From: MED-G78 sp964546275
Lineage (GTDB): Bacteria; Pseudomonadota; Gammaproteobacteria; Magnimaribacterales; D2472
Assembly (NCBI GenBank): GCA_964546275.1
Contig: CAZJJG010000010.1
Location: forward strand, 1-45,679
Direction: 5' to 3'
Length of the DNA: 45,679 bases
A program made the position numbers and the translations under genes. Numbering within the stretch: position 1 is the stretch's first letter; every line of letters starts with the position of its first letter. The notes below the pieces were generated by a model that was not told the origin of the DNA, searched no databases, and saw only the letters and a program-made list of their open reading frames with translations. Positions 1 to 8,018 of the stretch are shown here, piece by piece.

Positions 1-959
1 CTATTCATTAAATCAAAAGCTAACTCTACTCCATCGGCTATTGATTCGACTTGTCGCGCAATATAGAGTCCTGCACCTGCATTGAGAGCAATCATGTCTT
101 GAACTGCTGATTGTTCACCAGAAAATGCCTCGCGCACTAATAACAAGCTTTCTTCAGGAGTTTGAGCAGATATTTCATCAAGATTTGCTGTGGCAAGACC
201 AAAGTCTTTGGGTGATATTTTGTATTGATTAATTTTGTAATTTTTAAGTTCAGATATGGTTGTTGATCCTGAAATCGTTATCTCATCCAGTCCATCATCC
301 CCGTGCACAATTAGGACATGTTCCATACGAAGATTCTTTGCTACTTCGGAAAAGGTCTTCAAAAGTTTCTTGTCATAAACACCTATGACTTGTCTTTTGG
401 CTCCACAAGGATTGGTATGTGGCCCTAGTAAATTAAAGATTGTTTTTTGGCCAATGCGTTGACGAGCTGGCATTACATATTTCATTGACTCGTGATGCAA
501 AGGTGCAAATAAAAATACAAATCCAACTTTGGTAAATATATTTTCTAGCTTTTCCCTGTCATGGCTAATATCGGCACCTGCAGCTAATAGGAAGTCTGCA
601 CTGCCTGACTTGCTGGAGATTGCTTTATTTCCATGCTTGGTAATTTGCGCTCCACCAGCAGCAGCAACAAAGGAAGATGCAGTTGAGCAATTGAATGTAT
701 GCAGGCCTGTTCCGCCAGTTCCACAGGTATCAATATGGCTTCCATCACCTAAATTAAATTTGAGCGATTTATCTCTCATAACTGATGCTGCAGCAGTTAT
801 TTCAACTTCTTTGATGCCCTTTTCATTTAAAGTTAGAAGGAATGTTTCGATATCATTATCACTAACTTCGCCTGTCATAATGCTTTCAAGTGCAGCTTCC
901 ATTTCATCAGACTTGAGATGCTTCTTGGCTTCTAGCTTTTTTAAAATATCTTGGATCAT
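1..959 (-). CDS. trpD: Anthranilate phosphoribosyltransferase (C-terminus cut by window edge)
   Basis: TrpD transfers phosphoribose from PRPP to anthranilate, the second step of tryptophan synthesis, in the cytoplasm. I translated it by hand: it opens MIQDILKKLEAKKHLKSDEM and shows the PRPP-binding glycine-rich CGTGGTGLHTFN, then KHGNKAISSKSGSAD and the anthranilate-site segment NLLGPHTNPCGAKRQVIGVY. About 319 residues are visible and family members run to about 340, so only the last twenty or so are missing beyond base 1. The start ATG (959-957) overlaps the TGA of trpG as ATGA, which fixes the start and implies translational coupling. It is the last visible gene of a long minus-strand run that also holds trpE and trpG. 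Confidence 0.95.
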   Translation of the reverse strand, partial: MIQDILKKLEAKKHLKSDEMEAALESIMTGEVSDNDIETFLLTLNEKGIKEVEITAAASVMRDKSLKFNLGDGSHIDTCGTGGTGLHTFNCSTASSFVAAAGGAQITKHGNKAISSKSGSADFLLAAGADISHDREKLENIFTKVGFVFLFAPLHHESMKYVMPARQRIGQKTIFNLLGPHTNPCGAKRQVIGVYDKKLLKTFSEVAKNLRMEHVLIVHGDDGLDEITISGSTTISELKNYKINQYKISPKDFGLATANLDEISAQTPEESLLLVREAFSGEQSAVQDMIALNAGAGLYIARQVESIADGVELAFDLMN

Positions 960-1519
960 AATGTTAAAAAATTCTGAATAAGTTTTTTTCCAAAACTAGT
1001 ATCAATAGACTCTGGATGAAATTGTACTCCGTAAATTGGTCTATTTTTATGCTGAATCGCCATAATAATATTCATATCATCTCTAAGAGTTGCTGTAATT
1101 TCTAGCTCATCAGGTAATGAATTTTTTTCGATAATCAAACTATGATATCTAACAACAGAAGATGGATTATCGATTCCTTGAAAAAGCCCTTTATTGTTGT
1201 GAGCAATCTCAGAAAGTTTTCCATGAAATATCTCTGGAGCTTTTATAACCTTTCCGCCAAAAGCTGCGCCTATAGATTGATGGCCTAAACAAACTCCTAA
1301 AAGGGGAACGGAAGATGTTTTAATAAGCTCAATAGATATTCCAGCTTCATTAGGTGTACAAGGACCTGGAGATATGACTATTTTCTCTGGGCTCAGAGCA
1401 TTGATCTCATCAATAGATATTTGATCATTTCTTTTTACCAAAACCTCTTCTCCACACTCACCAATATAGTGAACTAGGTTATACGTAAAAGAATCGTAAT
1501 TATCTATTACTAGAATCAT
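956..1519 (-). CDS. trpG: Anthranilate synthase component II, glutamine amidotransferase
   Basis: TrpG is the class I glutamine amidotransferase subunit that feeds ammonia to TrpE. The 187 residues are a complete stand-alone amidotransferase, not fused to TrpD. The N-terminus MILVIDNYDSFTYNLVHYIG is typical, the oxyanion loop is SPGPCTPNEAG, the nucleophile is Cys77 in GVCLGHQSIG, and the His-Glu pair is H168/E170 in YGVQFHPES. The start overlaps the stop of trpE by ATGA and the stop overlaps the start of trpD in the same way. PabA is the usual alternative, since this subunit can serve both pathways; the neighbours favour tryptophan synthesis as the main role. Confidence 0.95.
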   Translation of the reverse strand: MILVIDNYDSFTYNLVHYIGECGEEVLVKRNDQISIDEINALSPEKIVISPGPCTPNEAGISIELIKTSSVPLLGVCLGHQSIGAAFGGKVIKAPEIFHGKLSEIAHNNKGLFQGIDNPSSVVRYHSLIIEKNSLPDELEITATLRDDMNIIMAIQHKNRPIYGVQFHPESIDTSFGKKLIQNFLTL

Positions 1520-2985
1520 GAAATCATCTCAATAGCATCGACAAATGCTTTAGATTTTTGTTTACATTCTAGCCATTCATTCTCAGGCACAGAGTCAGCA
1601 ACTATGCCAGCACCGGCGCCAACATGAATAACGTTGTCTTTAATAACAGCTGTCCTAATAGCTATGGCAGTATCTATATCTCCATTCCATGAAATATACC
1701 CAATCGCACCGCCATAAATTCCTCTAGAGCTCGGCTCGAGCTCATGAATAATTTCCATAGCACGGATTTTTGGAGCTCCTGATAAAGTTCCTGCAGGCAA
1801 GGAGGCTTTCAGTAAATCAATATAATTTAAATTATCAGCAATTTTTCCAACTACATTTGAAACGATATGCATGACATGTGAGTATTTTTCAATAATCATT
1901 TTGTCCGTTACTTTTACAGAACCAATTTCTGCTACTTTACCAACATCATTTCTTCCCAAATCAATTAACATTAAGTGTTCAGCTATTTCTTTTGGATCAT
2001 TTAAAAGGTCGATTTCATTCAGATGATCCTCTTCTGCATTAGCGCCTCGTTTTCTTGTTCCAGCAAGAGGTCTTAAAGTAACCTCTTTATCTTCAAGTCT
2101 TATAAGAATCTCTGGTGAAGAGCCTACAACCTGATAATCTTCAAAGTCTAAGAAGTACATATATGGAGACGGATTTAATTCTCTTATAGCTCTATATAAA
2201 AGAAATGGATCTCCATAAAAATCAGTACAAAAATCTTGAGCAAGAACTACCTGCATTACGTCGCCCTCTTTTATGTAGTCTTTAATAATATCAACAGCTC
2301 TTAAGTAATCTGGTTTTGTAAAGTTTGAGTTAAATTCAAGCTCACCTGTTGGTTCTTTAAAGTTATCAATAGGAACGTCTACTGAAGTTTTTAAAAGGGC
2401 TTCCATTTCATCTAATTCAAATTGAGCATCTTTATATGAAAATTTTTGTGGATTAGCATTAAAAATAATTTTAGTAGCCTTATTAAAATTGTCATACACA
2501 ATAAGTTTTTCTGCCTTAAGTAAAAAAATATCAGGCATATGTTCTTTAAATTTAGAATCTTTACTCGATAAATTTGAAATCTTTTCTTCGGCATACTGTG
2601 CGCTTTCATAAGCAAAGAAACCTACATAACCGCCATAAAATCTTGGCATGTCCTCAAATTCTGGAGCCTTGTATTGAGTAGTAATAGTTTGTATTTCACT
2701 TAAAGGATCTTCTGAAAAAAAGCTATTTGAAGTGCCATTAATAGAAGTTTCTACCTGTTTCCCTGAAACTTTTATTGAATCTTTACAACCAAGGCCAATG
2801 ATTGAATATTGAGCCCACCTATCTCCACCTTCAACAGATTCAAGCAAGAAAGTATTTTTTTCGTTACTAGAAGCCTTTAGATATATTGATATTGGAGTAT
2901 CTTTATTTTCATCAATATTTCTTGATAAAGGAATAATTGAATAGCCTTCATTGGCATAATTTAAATACTCTGCTTCAGTAATCAT
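1516..2985 (-). CDS. trpE: Anthranilate synthase component I
   Basis: TrpE converts chorismate to anthranilate using ammonia from TrpG. The 489-residue protein has the N-terminal anthranilate-synthase domain with the LLES element at residues 47-50, the segment linked in the family to tryptophan feedback inhibition. The chorismate-binding domain follows, with LAGTRKRG and then PAGTLSGAPKIRAMEII (from about residue 397) leading into the YGGAIGYISWNGD block. Presence of LLES argues for TrpE rather than PabB. It begins one base after the end of the DUF192 gene and ends in an ATGA overlap with trpG. I saw no leader peptide or attenuator upstream, so it probably depends on transcription from further up the run. 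Confidence 0.96.
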   Translation of the reverse strand: MITEAEYLNYANEGYSIIPLSRNIDENKDTPISIYLKASSNEKNTFLLESVEGGDRWAQYSIIGLGCKDSIKVSGKQVETSINGTSNSFFSEDPLSEIQTITTQYKAPEFEDMPRFYGGYVGFFAYESAQYAEEKISNLSSKDSKFKEHMPDIFLLKAEKLIVYDNFNKATKIIFNANPQKFSYKDAQFELDEMEALLKTSVDVPIDNFKEPTGELEFNSNFTKPDYLRAVDIIKDYIKEGDVMQVVLAQDFCTDFYGDPFLLYRAIRELNPSPYMYFLDFEDYQVVGSSPEILIRLEDKEVTLRPLAGTRKRGANAEEDHLNEIDLLNDPKEIAEHLMLIDLGRNDVGKVAEIGSVKVTDKMIIEKYSHVMHIVSNVVGKIADNLNYIDLLKASLPAGTLSGAPKIRAMEIIHELEPSSRGIYGGAIGYISWNGDIDTAIAIRTAVIKDNVIHVGAGAGIVADSVPENEWLECKQKSKAFVDAIEMIS

Positions 2986-2986
2986 A

Positions 2987-3421
2987 TTAAAAATCTAAAA
3001 ATTGTCCGCTGGAAATATTATGCTCTTTGAACCAACCTTTATTAACCTCTAAAGCGTAAGCAGAATTCTTTTTAGAGCATACGCTTGCCTTAGACATAGG
3101 GACCATATCATAAATTTCTAAAATCTCTTTTTCTTTAGAAAGAAAAGCAATACTGAGAGGCATTTTAGTATTTTTCATCCACATACACCTTGGCATGTAA
3201 TCTTGCCAAATAAATATCATGCCTGTATTTGCCTGAAGGGATGATCGAAACATTAAACCTCTTCTTCTAGATGAATCATTATCGGCAATTTCAATATTAG
3301 GTAATATTGATTTCAAATTGATAACTTGAGATTCTGAATAAATAGCAGTCGATAAAAAAAGACTGCTGACTAAAAAAAATTTAAGAGATCTTTGCGCGAA
3401 GTTGTGTAATGGTTTCTTCAT
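2987..3421 (-). CDS. Exported DUF192 family protein
   Basis: This is a small exported protein of the DUF192 family, whose biochemical function is not settled. From the chosen ATG (3421) it has 144 residues. A basic n-region and hydrophobic stretch (KKPLHNFAQRSLKFFLVSSL, ending ...STAIYS) look like a signal peptide. The DUF192 hallmarks GLMFR, MIFIW and the MWMKNTKMPLSIAFL block follow. An in-frame ATG at 3490 would add 23 residues lying inside rpe and would bury the signal peptide, so I rejected it. Even so the gene overlaps the end of rpe by 41 bases. It sits between rpe and trpE, where relatives such as Pseudomonas carry gph. Confidence 0.85.
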   Translation of the reverse strand: MKKPLHNFAQRSLKFFLVSSLFLSTAIYSESQVINLKSILPNIEIADNDSSRRRGLMFRSSLQANTGMIFIWQDYMPRCMWMKNTKMPLSIAFLSKEKEILEIYDMVPMSKASVCSKKNSAYALEVNKGWFKEHNISSGQFLDF

Positions 3422-4049
3422 AATTATCGGTACCAAAAATTGCTGACCCAGCAACAAAGGTATCAGCACCAGCTGCTGCAACATCTGCAATAGTATCTAA
3501 GTTAACGCCCCCATCAACCTCTAGCCTAATATTCTTACCAGTAGCATCTATCATCTTACGAACTTTTGAAATTTTATTAAGTGTGGCAGGAATAAAGCTT
3601 TGCCCACCGAAACCGGGATTAACGCTCATAAGTAAAACTAAATCTAAATCTTCGATGACATCATCGAGAACGCTTAAAGAAGTTCCTGGATTAATAGCTA
3701 AACCCACTTTACATCCTGCATCTTTAATAGCATTAATTGATCTATGAAGATGTTTGGTTGCCTCAGGATGAAAACTGACTAGATCTGCTCCAGCTTTAAT
3801 AAAATCTGCTGCCAACTCATCAACCGGCTCAATCATAAGATGAACATCAATAAAGTTTTTAATTCCATAATCTCTTAATGACTTACAAACCATAGGCCCT
3901 ATAGTTAAGTTTGGCACATAGTGATTATCCATAACATCAAAATGAACCCAATCTGCACCAGATGACATTACATCTTCAACCTCAACGCCAAGCGTTGCAA
4001 AATTTGCTGAAAGAATAGATGGTGCAATTATGTAGTTCTTGTCATTCAT
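3381..4049 (-). CDS. rpe: Ribulose-phosphate 3-epimerase
   Basis: Rpe interconverts ribulose 5-phosphate and xylulose 5-phosphate in the pentose phosphate pathway. The 222 residues are the normal length for this TIM-barrel enzyme. Motifs in order are PSILSANF (10-17), HFDVMDNHYVPNLTIGP with metal/catalytic Asp38 (37-52), HLMIEP (70-75), SVNPGFGGQSF (142-152) and EVDGGVN with the second catalytic Asp179. The gene starts three bases after murU ends. Linkage of rpe to trp genes is common in gammaproteobacteria. Confidence 0.97.
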   Translation of the reverse strand: MNDKNYIIAPSILSANFATLGVEVEDVMSSGADWVHFDVMDNHYVPNLTIGPMVCKSLRDYGIKNFIDVHLMIEPVDELAADFIKAGADLVSFHPEATKHLHRSINAIKDAGCKVGLAINPGTSLSVLDDVIEDLDLVLLMSVNPGFGGQSFIPATLNKISKVRKMIDATGKNIRLEVDGGVNLDTIADVAAAGADTFVAGSAIFGTDNYEETITQLRAKIS

Positions 4050-4052
4050 AAG

Positions 4053-4724
4053 CTAATTCTCTTCTTTATGGGCGTTAATGGCAAGACCAAGACGTTCTGG
4101 AGAACCAACATCAATCCATAATTCATTAGCTTTTTGACCCGTAACCTTATCCTCTGCTATTAAATCTTTTAAAACATAATTCCAGATATCAAATGGAGGT
4201 TTGGGTAATGGTGATTCTTTAAAAATGATGGGGTTAATAATTGAAATGCCAGCAAAGGTAAGATGATTAAATGATTCTTCAATACTGACCATGTTTTCTT
4301 CTAAGGAAAAGTCTCCATCTTCATTGTGGTCAGGATTGCTAACTCCAACTAGGTGAGCATATTCAATATCTGTGGGTAATGAATCTAATTTAATTTCATG
4401 ATAAGTATCAGCATTTACCAGTAAAAATGGATTCTCATCAAAATGGTCAATGGCATTTAAAATGCCGCCTCCTGTACCTAAAATGCATTTTTCTTTGATA
4501 ACAGTAATATTATGATCTGTATAATTTTCTGCTATATGATTTTCAATCATATCTCCCAGATATGAAACATTGATCATAATTTCAGAAATACCTAACTCTA
4601 AAAGTTTTTTTATATTTCTATCAAGCAATGTCTCAGAACCAACTTCTATTAAAGGCTTAGGCATATCTTTAGTAAATGGTAAAAGTCTTTTACCTATTCC
4701 TGCTGCTAGAACCATGGCTTTCAT
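4053..4724 (-). CDS. murU: N-acetylmuramate-1-phosphate uridylyltransferase
   Basis: MurU makes UDP-MurNAc from MurNAc 1-phosphate and UTP in the peptidoglycan-recycling shortcut that bypasses MurA. The 223-residue nucleotidyltransferase has the Rossmann-like signature VLAAGIGKRLLPFTKDMPKP at residues 5-24, LGTGGGI (82-88) and the metal-site NAD at 104-106. Sequence alone would also allow another sugar-1-phosphate nucleotidyltransferase. The specific call rests on length and on the ATGA overlap with an AmgK-like kinase immediately upstream, the same pairing found beside lptD in Pseudomonas. Confidence 0.88.
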   Translation of the reverse strand: MKAMVLAAGIGKRLLPFTKDMPKPLIEVGSETLLDRNIKKLLELGISEIMINVSYLGDMIENHIAENYTDHNITVIKEKCILGTGGGILNAIDHFDENPFLLVNADTYHEIKLDSLPTDIEYAHLVGVSNPDHNEDGDFSLEENMVSIEESFNHLTFAGISIINPIIFKESPLPKPPFDIWNYVLKDLIAEDKVTGQKANELWIDVGSPERLGLAINAHKEEN

Positions 4725-5674
4725 ATGGATGCCAACCTTTTCTCTAGACTTGGTTTGATAACATTAATCATATAATTCCTACAATTCCAATTATTAGGAA
4801 TAATGCTTATAAGATTTTCTAAGATCATAGGAAGATCAGTTAATCTAAAAGATCGATCTTGGTCAATATATAGCCTTGATAAAGTTCCTAGAATTCTCAT
4901 ATTCCTTTGAATGCCACCCCATCTAAAGCTCTCAAATAATTCAGCATTATTGATGCTTAAAATTGATTTGCTCTGATAAAAAGTTAAGCACTCTTTTACA
5001 AAGACTTCATCATATGGCTCATAGTGATCAAGCAAGATGCCTGCTAGATCAATACCAATTGGGCCAACACATAAGTCCTGAAAATCAATCACGTGAACAT
5101 CATTATCCATGGAAGCTATAAGATTTCTTCTTTCATAATCAAAGTGACAATTAAGCCATGGTTGTTCTTGAACATTCTCTAAAACTACATTTGATAAATC
5201 TAAAATAGAATTATCAGGCTCTATTTGAAGAAACTGTTTTAAAAAGATATCGCTAAAAAGAGCAATTTGATTTTTTAAATCTTCATTTTTAAGTCTATGT
5301 ATTTTTAGATCGTTAAGCTCTTGTATTTTTACAAGCATCTCAAGACTTCTAAAAGTCATATCTAATCTATTTGAATAATTAACGACTTCTAGTAAATCGT
5401 TATCACCTAAATCTTCTTGTATCGTAATTCCTAGTTTAGAGTTATGCACTAAAATTTTAGAAGCCTTTATATTATTTAAAATAAACATATTGCTTAAATA
5501 GCAAAACTGCTCATGGTTTCCAGTCTGTGGATTTAAAAAACATAAGATGAAGGTTTTAGAACCATCTATTAATCTCCAATACTCTCTTCCGCTTGCTTCT
5601 AATTTTAGAGCTATAGCTCTTTCAGCCTTGTAATCGCATTGAGCTGCTAACCCTATAATTTCTAGTTCTTTCAA
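4721..5674 (-). CDS. amgK: N-acetylmuramate/N-acetylglucosamine kinase, APH fold
   Basis: AmgK phosphorylates the anomeric carbon of MurNAc or GlcNAc in cell-wall recycling and hands the product to MurU. The 317-residue protein has the aminoglycoside-phosphotransferase fold: a central QEDLGDNDL block near 87-95, the catalytic loop HFDYERRNL (H177, D179, N184) and the metal-binding DFQD at 197-200, followed by the typical VGPIGIDLAG. The loop reads HFD where many relatives have HRD. The stop overlaps the ATG of murU. The pair lies close to lptD, as in pseudomonads, although three other genes separate them here. Confidence 0.87.
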   Translation of the reverse strand: MKELEIIGLAAQCDYKAERAIALKLEASGREYWRLIDGSKTFILCFLNPQTGNHEQFCYLSNMFILNNIKASKILVHNSKLGITIQEDLGDNDLLEVVNYSNRLDMTFRSLEMLVKIQELNDLKIHRLKNEDLKNQIALFSDIFLKQFLQIEPDNSILDLSNVVLENVQEQPWLNCHFDYERRNLIASMDNDVHVIDFQDLCVGPIGIDLAGILLDHYEPYDEVFVKECLTFYQSKSILSINNAELFESFRWGGIQRNMRILGTLSRLYIDQDRSFRLTDLPMILENLISIIPNNWNCRNYMINVIKPSLEKRLASI

Positions 5675-5675
5675 A

Positions 5676-6533
5676 TTAGCTGTTTTTTACCTCTTCAGGT
5701 AATGGGGTATTCTCTGGAACAAAAAAATCAGGCATAAGCTCTGCAAAAGGCACATTGGCATACTTAGTAAAGTCTGTAACGCCAGCATCATGAAGAACTA
5801 AGTCATCAATACAGAAATTGCCAGTAAAGCTTTTTGAGTCCTTGGTTAAGATGGTATAGGCGGCATCAGCCATAATATGGACATTTCTAGATAGTCTCAT
5901 AATTTCATCTCCACCAAGATGATTTTGAACTGCAGCAGTTGCTATAGCTGTTCTTGGCCAAAGTGCATTTACTGCTACTCCTCGATCTCTAAACTCTTCC
6001 GCCATACCTAAAACACACATACTCATAGTGTATTTCGCCATAGTGTAGCCAACATGACCCCCAAACCACTTAGGATCCATGTCTAATGGTGGAGCAAGAT
6101 TTAATATATGCGGATTATCAGATTTTAATAGATGCGGTAGGCAATATTTGCTAACCATATATGTTCCTCTTCCATTTATTTGATGCATGAGATCATATCG
6201 CTTCATTGCAGTATCAAGAGTATTGGTTAATTGAATTGCTGAAGCATTGTTGATGCAGATATCTATTCCACCAAAGTGCTCTACAGCTTTATTGATAGCA
6301 TCTCTAACATTATCTTCATTTCGAATATCACAGACCATTGGCAAGGCATCACCGCCAGCCTCAATAATTTCTTCTGCAGCTGTGTAAATAGTTCCTGGAA
6401 GTTTTGGATGTGGTTCTGCTGTTTTAGCAGCAACTACTATTTTAGCTCCATCTTCAGCAGCTCTTTTAGCCATAGCTAGGCCGATTCCTCTGCTACCACC
6501 AGAAATAAAAATAACTTTATCTTTTAAACTCAT
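5676..6533 (-). CDS. HSDL2-like short-chain dehydrogenase/reductase
   Basis: This SDR resembles the N-terminal domain of hydroxysteroid dehydrogenase-like protein 2. Diagnostic segments are PHPKLPGTIYTAAEEI (41-56), INNASAIQLTNTLDT (94-108), the PP-containing strand HILNLAPPLDMDP (142-154), and the later block LWPRTAIATAA. The nucleotide-binding GGSRGIG is at 12-18 and the YxxxK pair is Y163/K167. The residue before PP, Ser in HSDL2 proteins as I remember them, is Ala147 here. The C-terminal SCP2 sterol-carrier domain of animal HSDL2 is absent in this 285-residue protein. The substrate is unknown; a lipid or acyl-CoA derived carbonyl is the usual guess. It ends one base before amgK starts. 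Confidence 0.86.
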   Translation of the reverse strand: MSLKDKVIFISGGSRGIGLAMAKRAAEDGAKIVVAAKTAEPHPKLPGTIYTAAEEIIEAGGDALPMVCDIRNEDNVRDAINKAVEHFGGIDICINNASAIQLTNTLDTAMKRYDLMHQINGRGTYMVSKYCLPHLLKSDNPHILNLAPPLDMDPKWFGGHVGYTMAKYTMSMCVLGMAEEFRDRGVAVNALWPRTAIATAAVQNHLGGDEIMRLSRNVHIMADAAYTILTKDSKSFTGNFCIDDLVLHDAGVTDFTKYANVPFAELMPDFFVPENTPLPEEVKNS

Positions 6534-6544
6534 AATGCTTCCTC

Positions 6545-7285
6545 TTAAAAATTTTCCATGTAAGGTCTAAGATCTAATTCTTGAGTCCATGCTGATCTGT
6601 CTTGTGAATGAACATTCCAATATGTCTCCGCGATCTTTTCAGGTCGTAGGATACCGTCTTTTTCTTTAAGTGCATATGTGTCAGGAAAATTTTCTTTAAT
6701 CCAAGGAGTATCGATTGCTCCATCAATTATCATATGCGCGACATGAACCCCATGAGGACCAAGCTCTCTTGCCATGCTTTGTGATAATGCTCTTAATGCA
6801 AACTTAGCTCCAGCAAAAGCTGAAAAACCAGCTCCACCTCTCAAAGAGGCTGTAGCGCCAGTAAATAAAATAGAGCCATGGCCTCTGGGCTTCATATATC
6901 TTGCTGCCTCTCTTCCGGTTAAGAATCCTGCAAAAGCAGCCATCTCCCAAACTTTTTTATAAACTCTAGCTGAAGTTTCTTCTATAGGAAAATATACATT
7001 AGCTCCTGGATTAAAGATAACTACATCAATAGGTGCGACTGTTTCTTCAACTTCTTTAAATAAATTTATAATAGAATTTTCATCTCTAGCATCAACACCA
7101 AAACCCTTTGCCCATCCACCATTTGAATTAATTTCTTCGGTTAAAGTGCTTAATTCATTTAAACTTTTTTCTCTTCTAACAGGACATACTTTATAGCCCT
7201 CTTCAGCAAATTTCCGAGTTAAAGCGCTTCCTGTAGCAACTCCAGCGCCTATAATGATAGCTGAGTAATCTGAATTATTTTTCAT
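6545..7285 (-). CDS. SDR-fold protein with altered catalytic residues
   Basis: The 246-residue protein has the SDR Rossmann fold (IIGAGVATGSAL at 11-22 replaces the common TGxxxGxG) and FNPGANV in place of NNAG. In the catalytic region, the position of the active-site Tyr in YxxxK is Phe157 (FAGAK, Lys161 kept). The position thirteen residues earlier, normally Ser, is Ala144 in FTGATAS. I recall a proteobacterial SDR subfamily with the same segments (AAFAGFLTGREAARYM, then the RELGPHGVHVAHMIIDGAID block), so the changes look like a family trait rather than decay. It may bind NAD(P) without classical dehydrogenase chemistry. The start ATG is preceded by AGGT. It heads the minus-strand run and is divergent from the gene at 7351. 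Confidence 0.82.
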   Translation of the reverse strand: MKNNSDYSAIIIGAGVATGSALTRKFAEEGYKVCPVRREKSLNELSTLTEEINSNGGWAKGFGVDARDENSIINLFKEVEETVAPIDVVIFNPGANVYFPIEETSARVYKKVWEMAAFAGFLTGREAARYMKPRGHGSILFTGATASLRGGAGFSAFAGAKFALRALSQSMARELGPHGVHVAHMIIDGAIDTPWIKENFPDTYALKEKDGILRPEKIAETYWNVHSQDRSAWTQELDLRPYMENF

Positions 7286-7350
7286 ACGACCTCATAACTT
7301 GTATAGTATTTATTTGAATAGACTTAACTTTAACAAATTAATTAATAAAA

Positions 7351-7950
7351 ATGAAAGTAGACTTTATATTTGATGTTGCTAGCCCAAACGCATACCTATG
7401 CCATAAAACAATTCCTGCAATCGAACAAAGAACAGGGGTTACTTTTAATTATATTCCTTGTTTATTAGGTGGCATTTTCAAACTAACTAATAATCAGGCG
7501 CCTATGATGGCTTTTAATGGAATTGTAAATAAACTTGAATATCAAAATATTGAAATCAAAAGATTTATACAAAAATATAATCTTGAAAATTTTACTATGA
7601 ACTCATTTTTTCCAATCATGACGCTTCAGCTTCAAAGGGGAGCCATTGCAGCAATGTCTTTAAATGTTTTTGATGCTTATATAGAAGCAATATTTAAAGG
7701 AATGTGGGAGAAGAGTTTAAATCTTGGAGATCAAGATATTCTTATGGATTTTTTGGGGAGTGAGACTGAGATAGATATCAATCGTCTTATTGAACAGATG
7801 CAAAGCCAAGAAATTAAAGAACAACTCATTCAAAATACCAGCAATGCTGTTGAAAGAGGTGCCTTTGGGATTCCCACTTTTTTTGCAAATGATGAAATAT
7901 TTTTTGGCAAAGATAGTCTGCCTGATTTAGAAGAATATATTACAAGGTAA
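7351..7950 (+). CDS. 2-hydroxychromene-2-carboxylate isomerase / kappa-GST-like DsbA-fold protein
   Basis: The 199-residue protein belongs to the DsbA-like thioredoxin-fold group that includes HCCA isomerase and kappa glutathione transferases. It starts KVDFIFDVASPNAYL with the conserved active-site Ser11 where DsbA would have its CxxC, has an all-helical insertion, and ends with the cis-proline loop GAFGIPTFFAND and FFGKDSLPDLEEY. There is no CxxC, so it is not a disulfide oxidase, and no signal peptide. HCCA isomerase acts in naphthalene breakdown, but no aromatic-degradation genes are nearby; a glutathione-dependent isomerase or transferase acting on another substrate is more likely. Confidence 0.85.
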   Translation: MKVDFIFDVASPNAYLCHKTIPAIEQRTGVTFNYIPCLLGGIFKLTNNQAPMMAFNGIVNKLEYQNIEIKRFIQKYNLENFTMNSFFPIMTLQLQRGAIAAMSLNVFDAYIEAIFKGMWEKSLNLGDQDILMDFLGSETEIDINRLIEQMQSQEIKEQLIQNTSNAVERGAFGIPTFFANDEIFFGKDSLPDLEEYITR

Positions 7951-7966
7951 TATAAGTAATACAAAT

Positions 7967-7994
7967 AGAACTTTACCTAAAATACGCTTTCTAA
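7967..7994 (+). promoter_or_regulatory. Sigma-E-like promoter for lptD-surA
   Basis: AGAACTT (7967-7973) and TCTAA (7990-7994) are separated by 16 bases and lie 25 bases before the lptD ATG. The sigma-E consensus is GGAACTT, about 16 bases, then TCTAA or TCTGA, so only the first base of the -35 differs. In E. coli the lptD-surA unit is known to be under sigma-E. The assignment here is inference from motif, spacing and gene identity. Confidence 0.62.
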
Positions 7995-8018
7995 GACAAC
8001 AGGTATAAAATAAACACA

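Noticed and set aside
529..981. A 150-residue plus-strand reading frame opposite trpD.
   Set aside because: It is the antisense of the trpD coding sequence, whose conserved motifs are continuous on the minus strand. The plus-strand product has low complexity and no recognisable motif.
3422..3490. Upstream ATG for the DUF192 gene at 3490.
   Set aside because: It would place 23 more residues before the signal peptide and extend the overlap with rpe to 110 bases.
7351..7950. Aromatic (naphthalene) degradation role suggested by HCCA isomerase similarity.
   Set aside because: No ring-hydroxylating or ring-cleaving genes are nearby, and the fold family has many other glutathione-related members.
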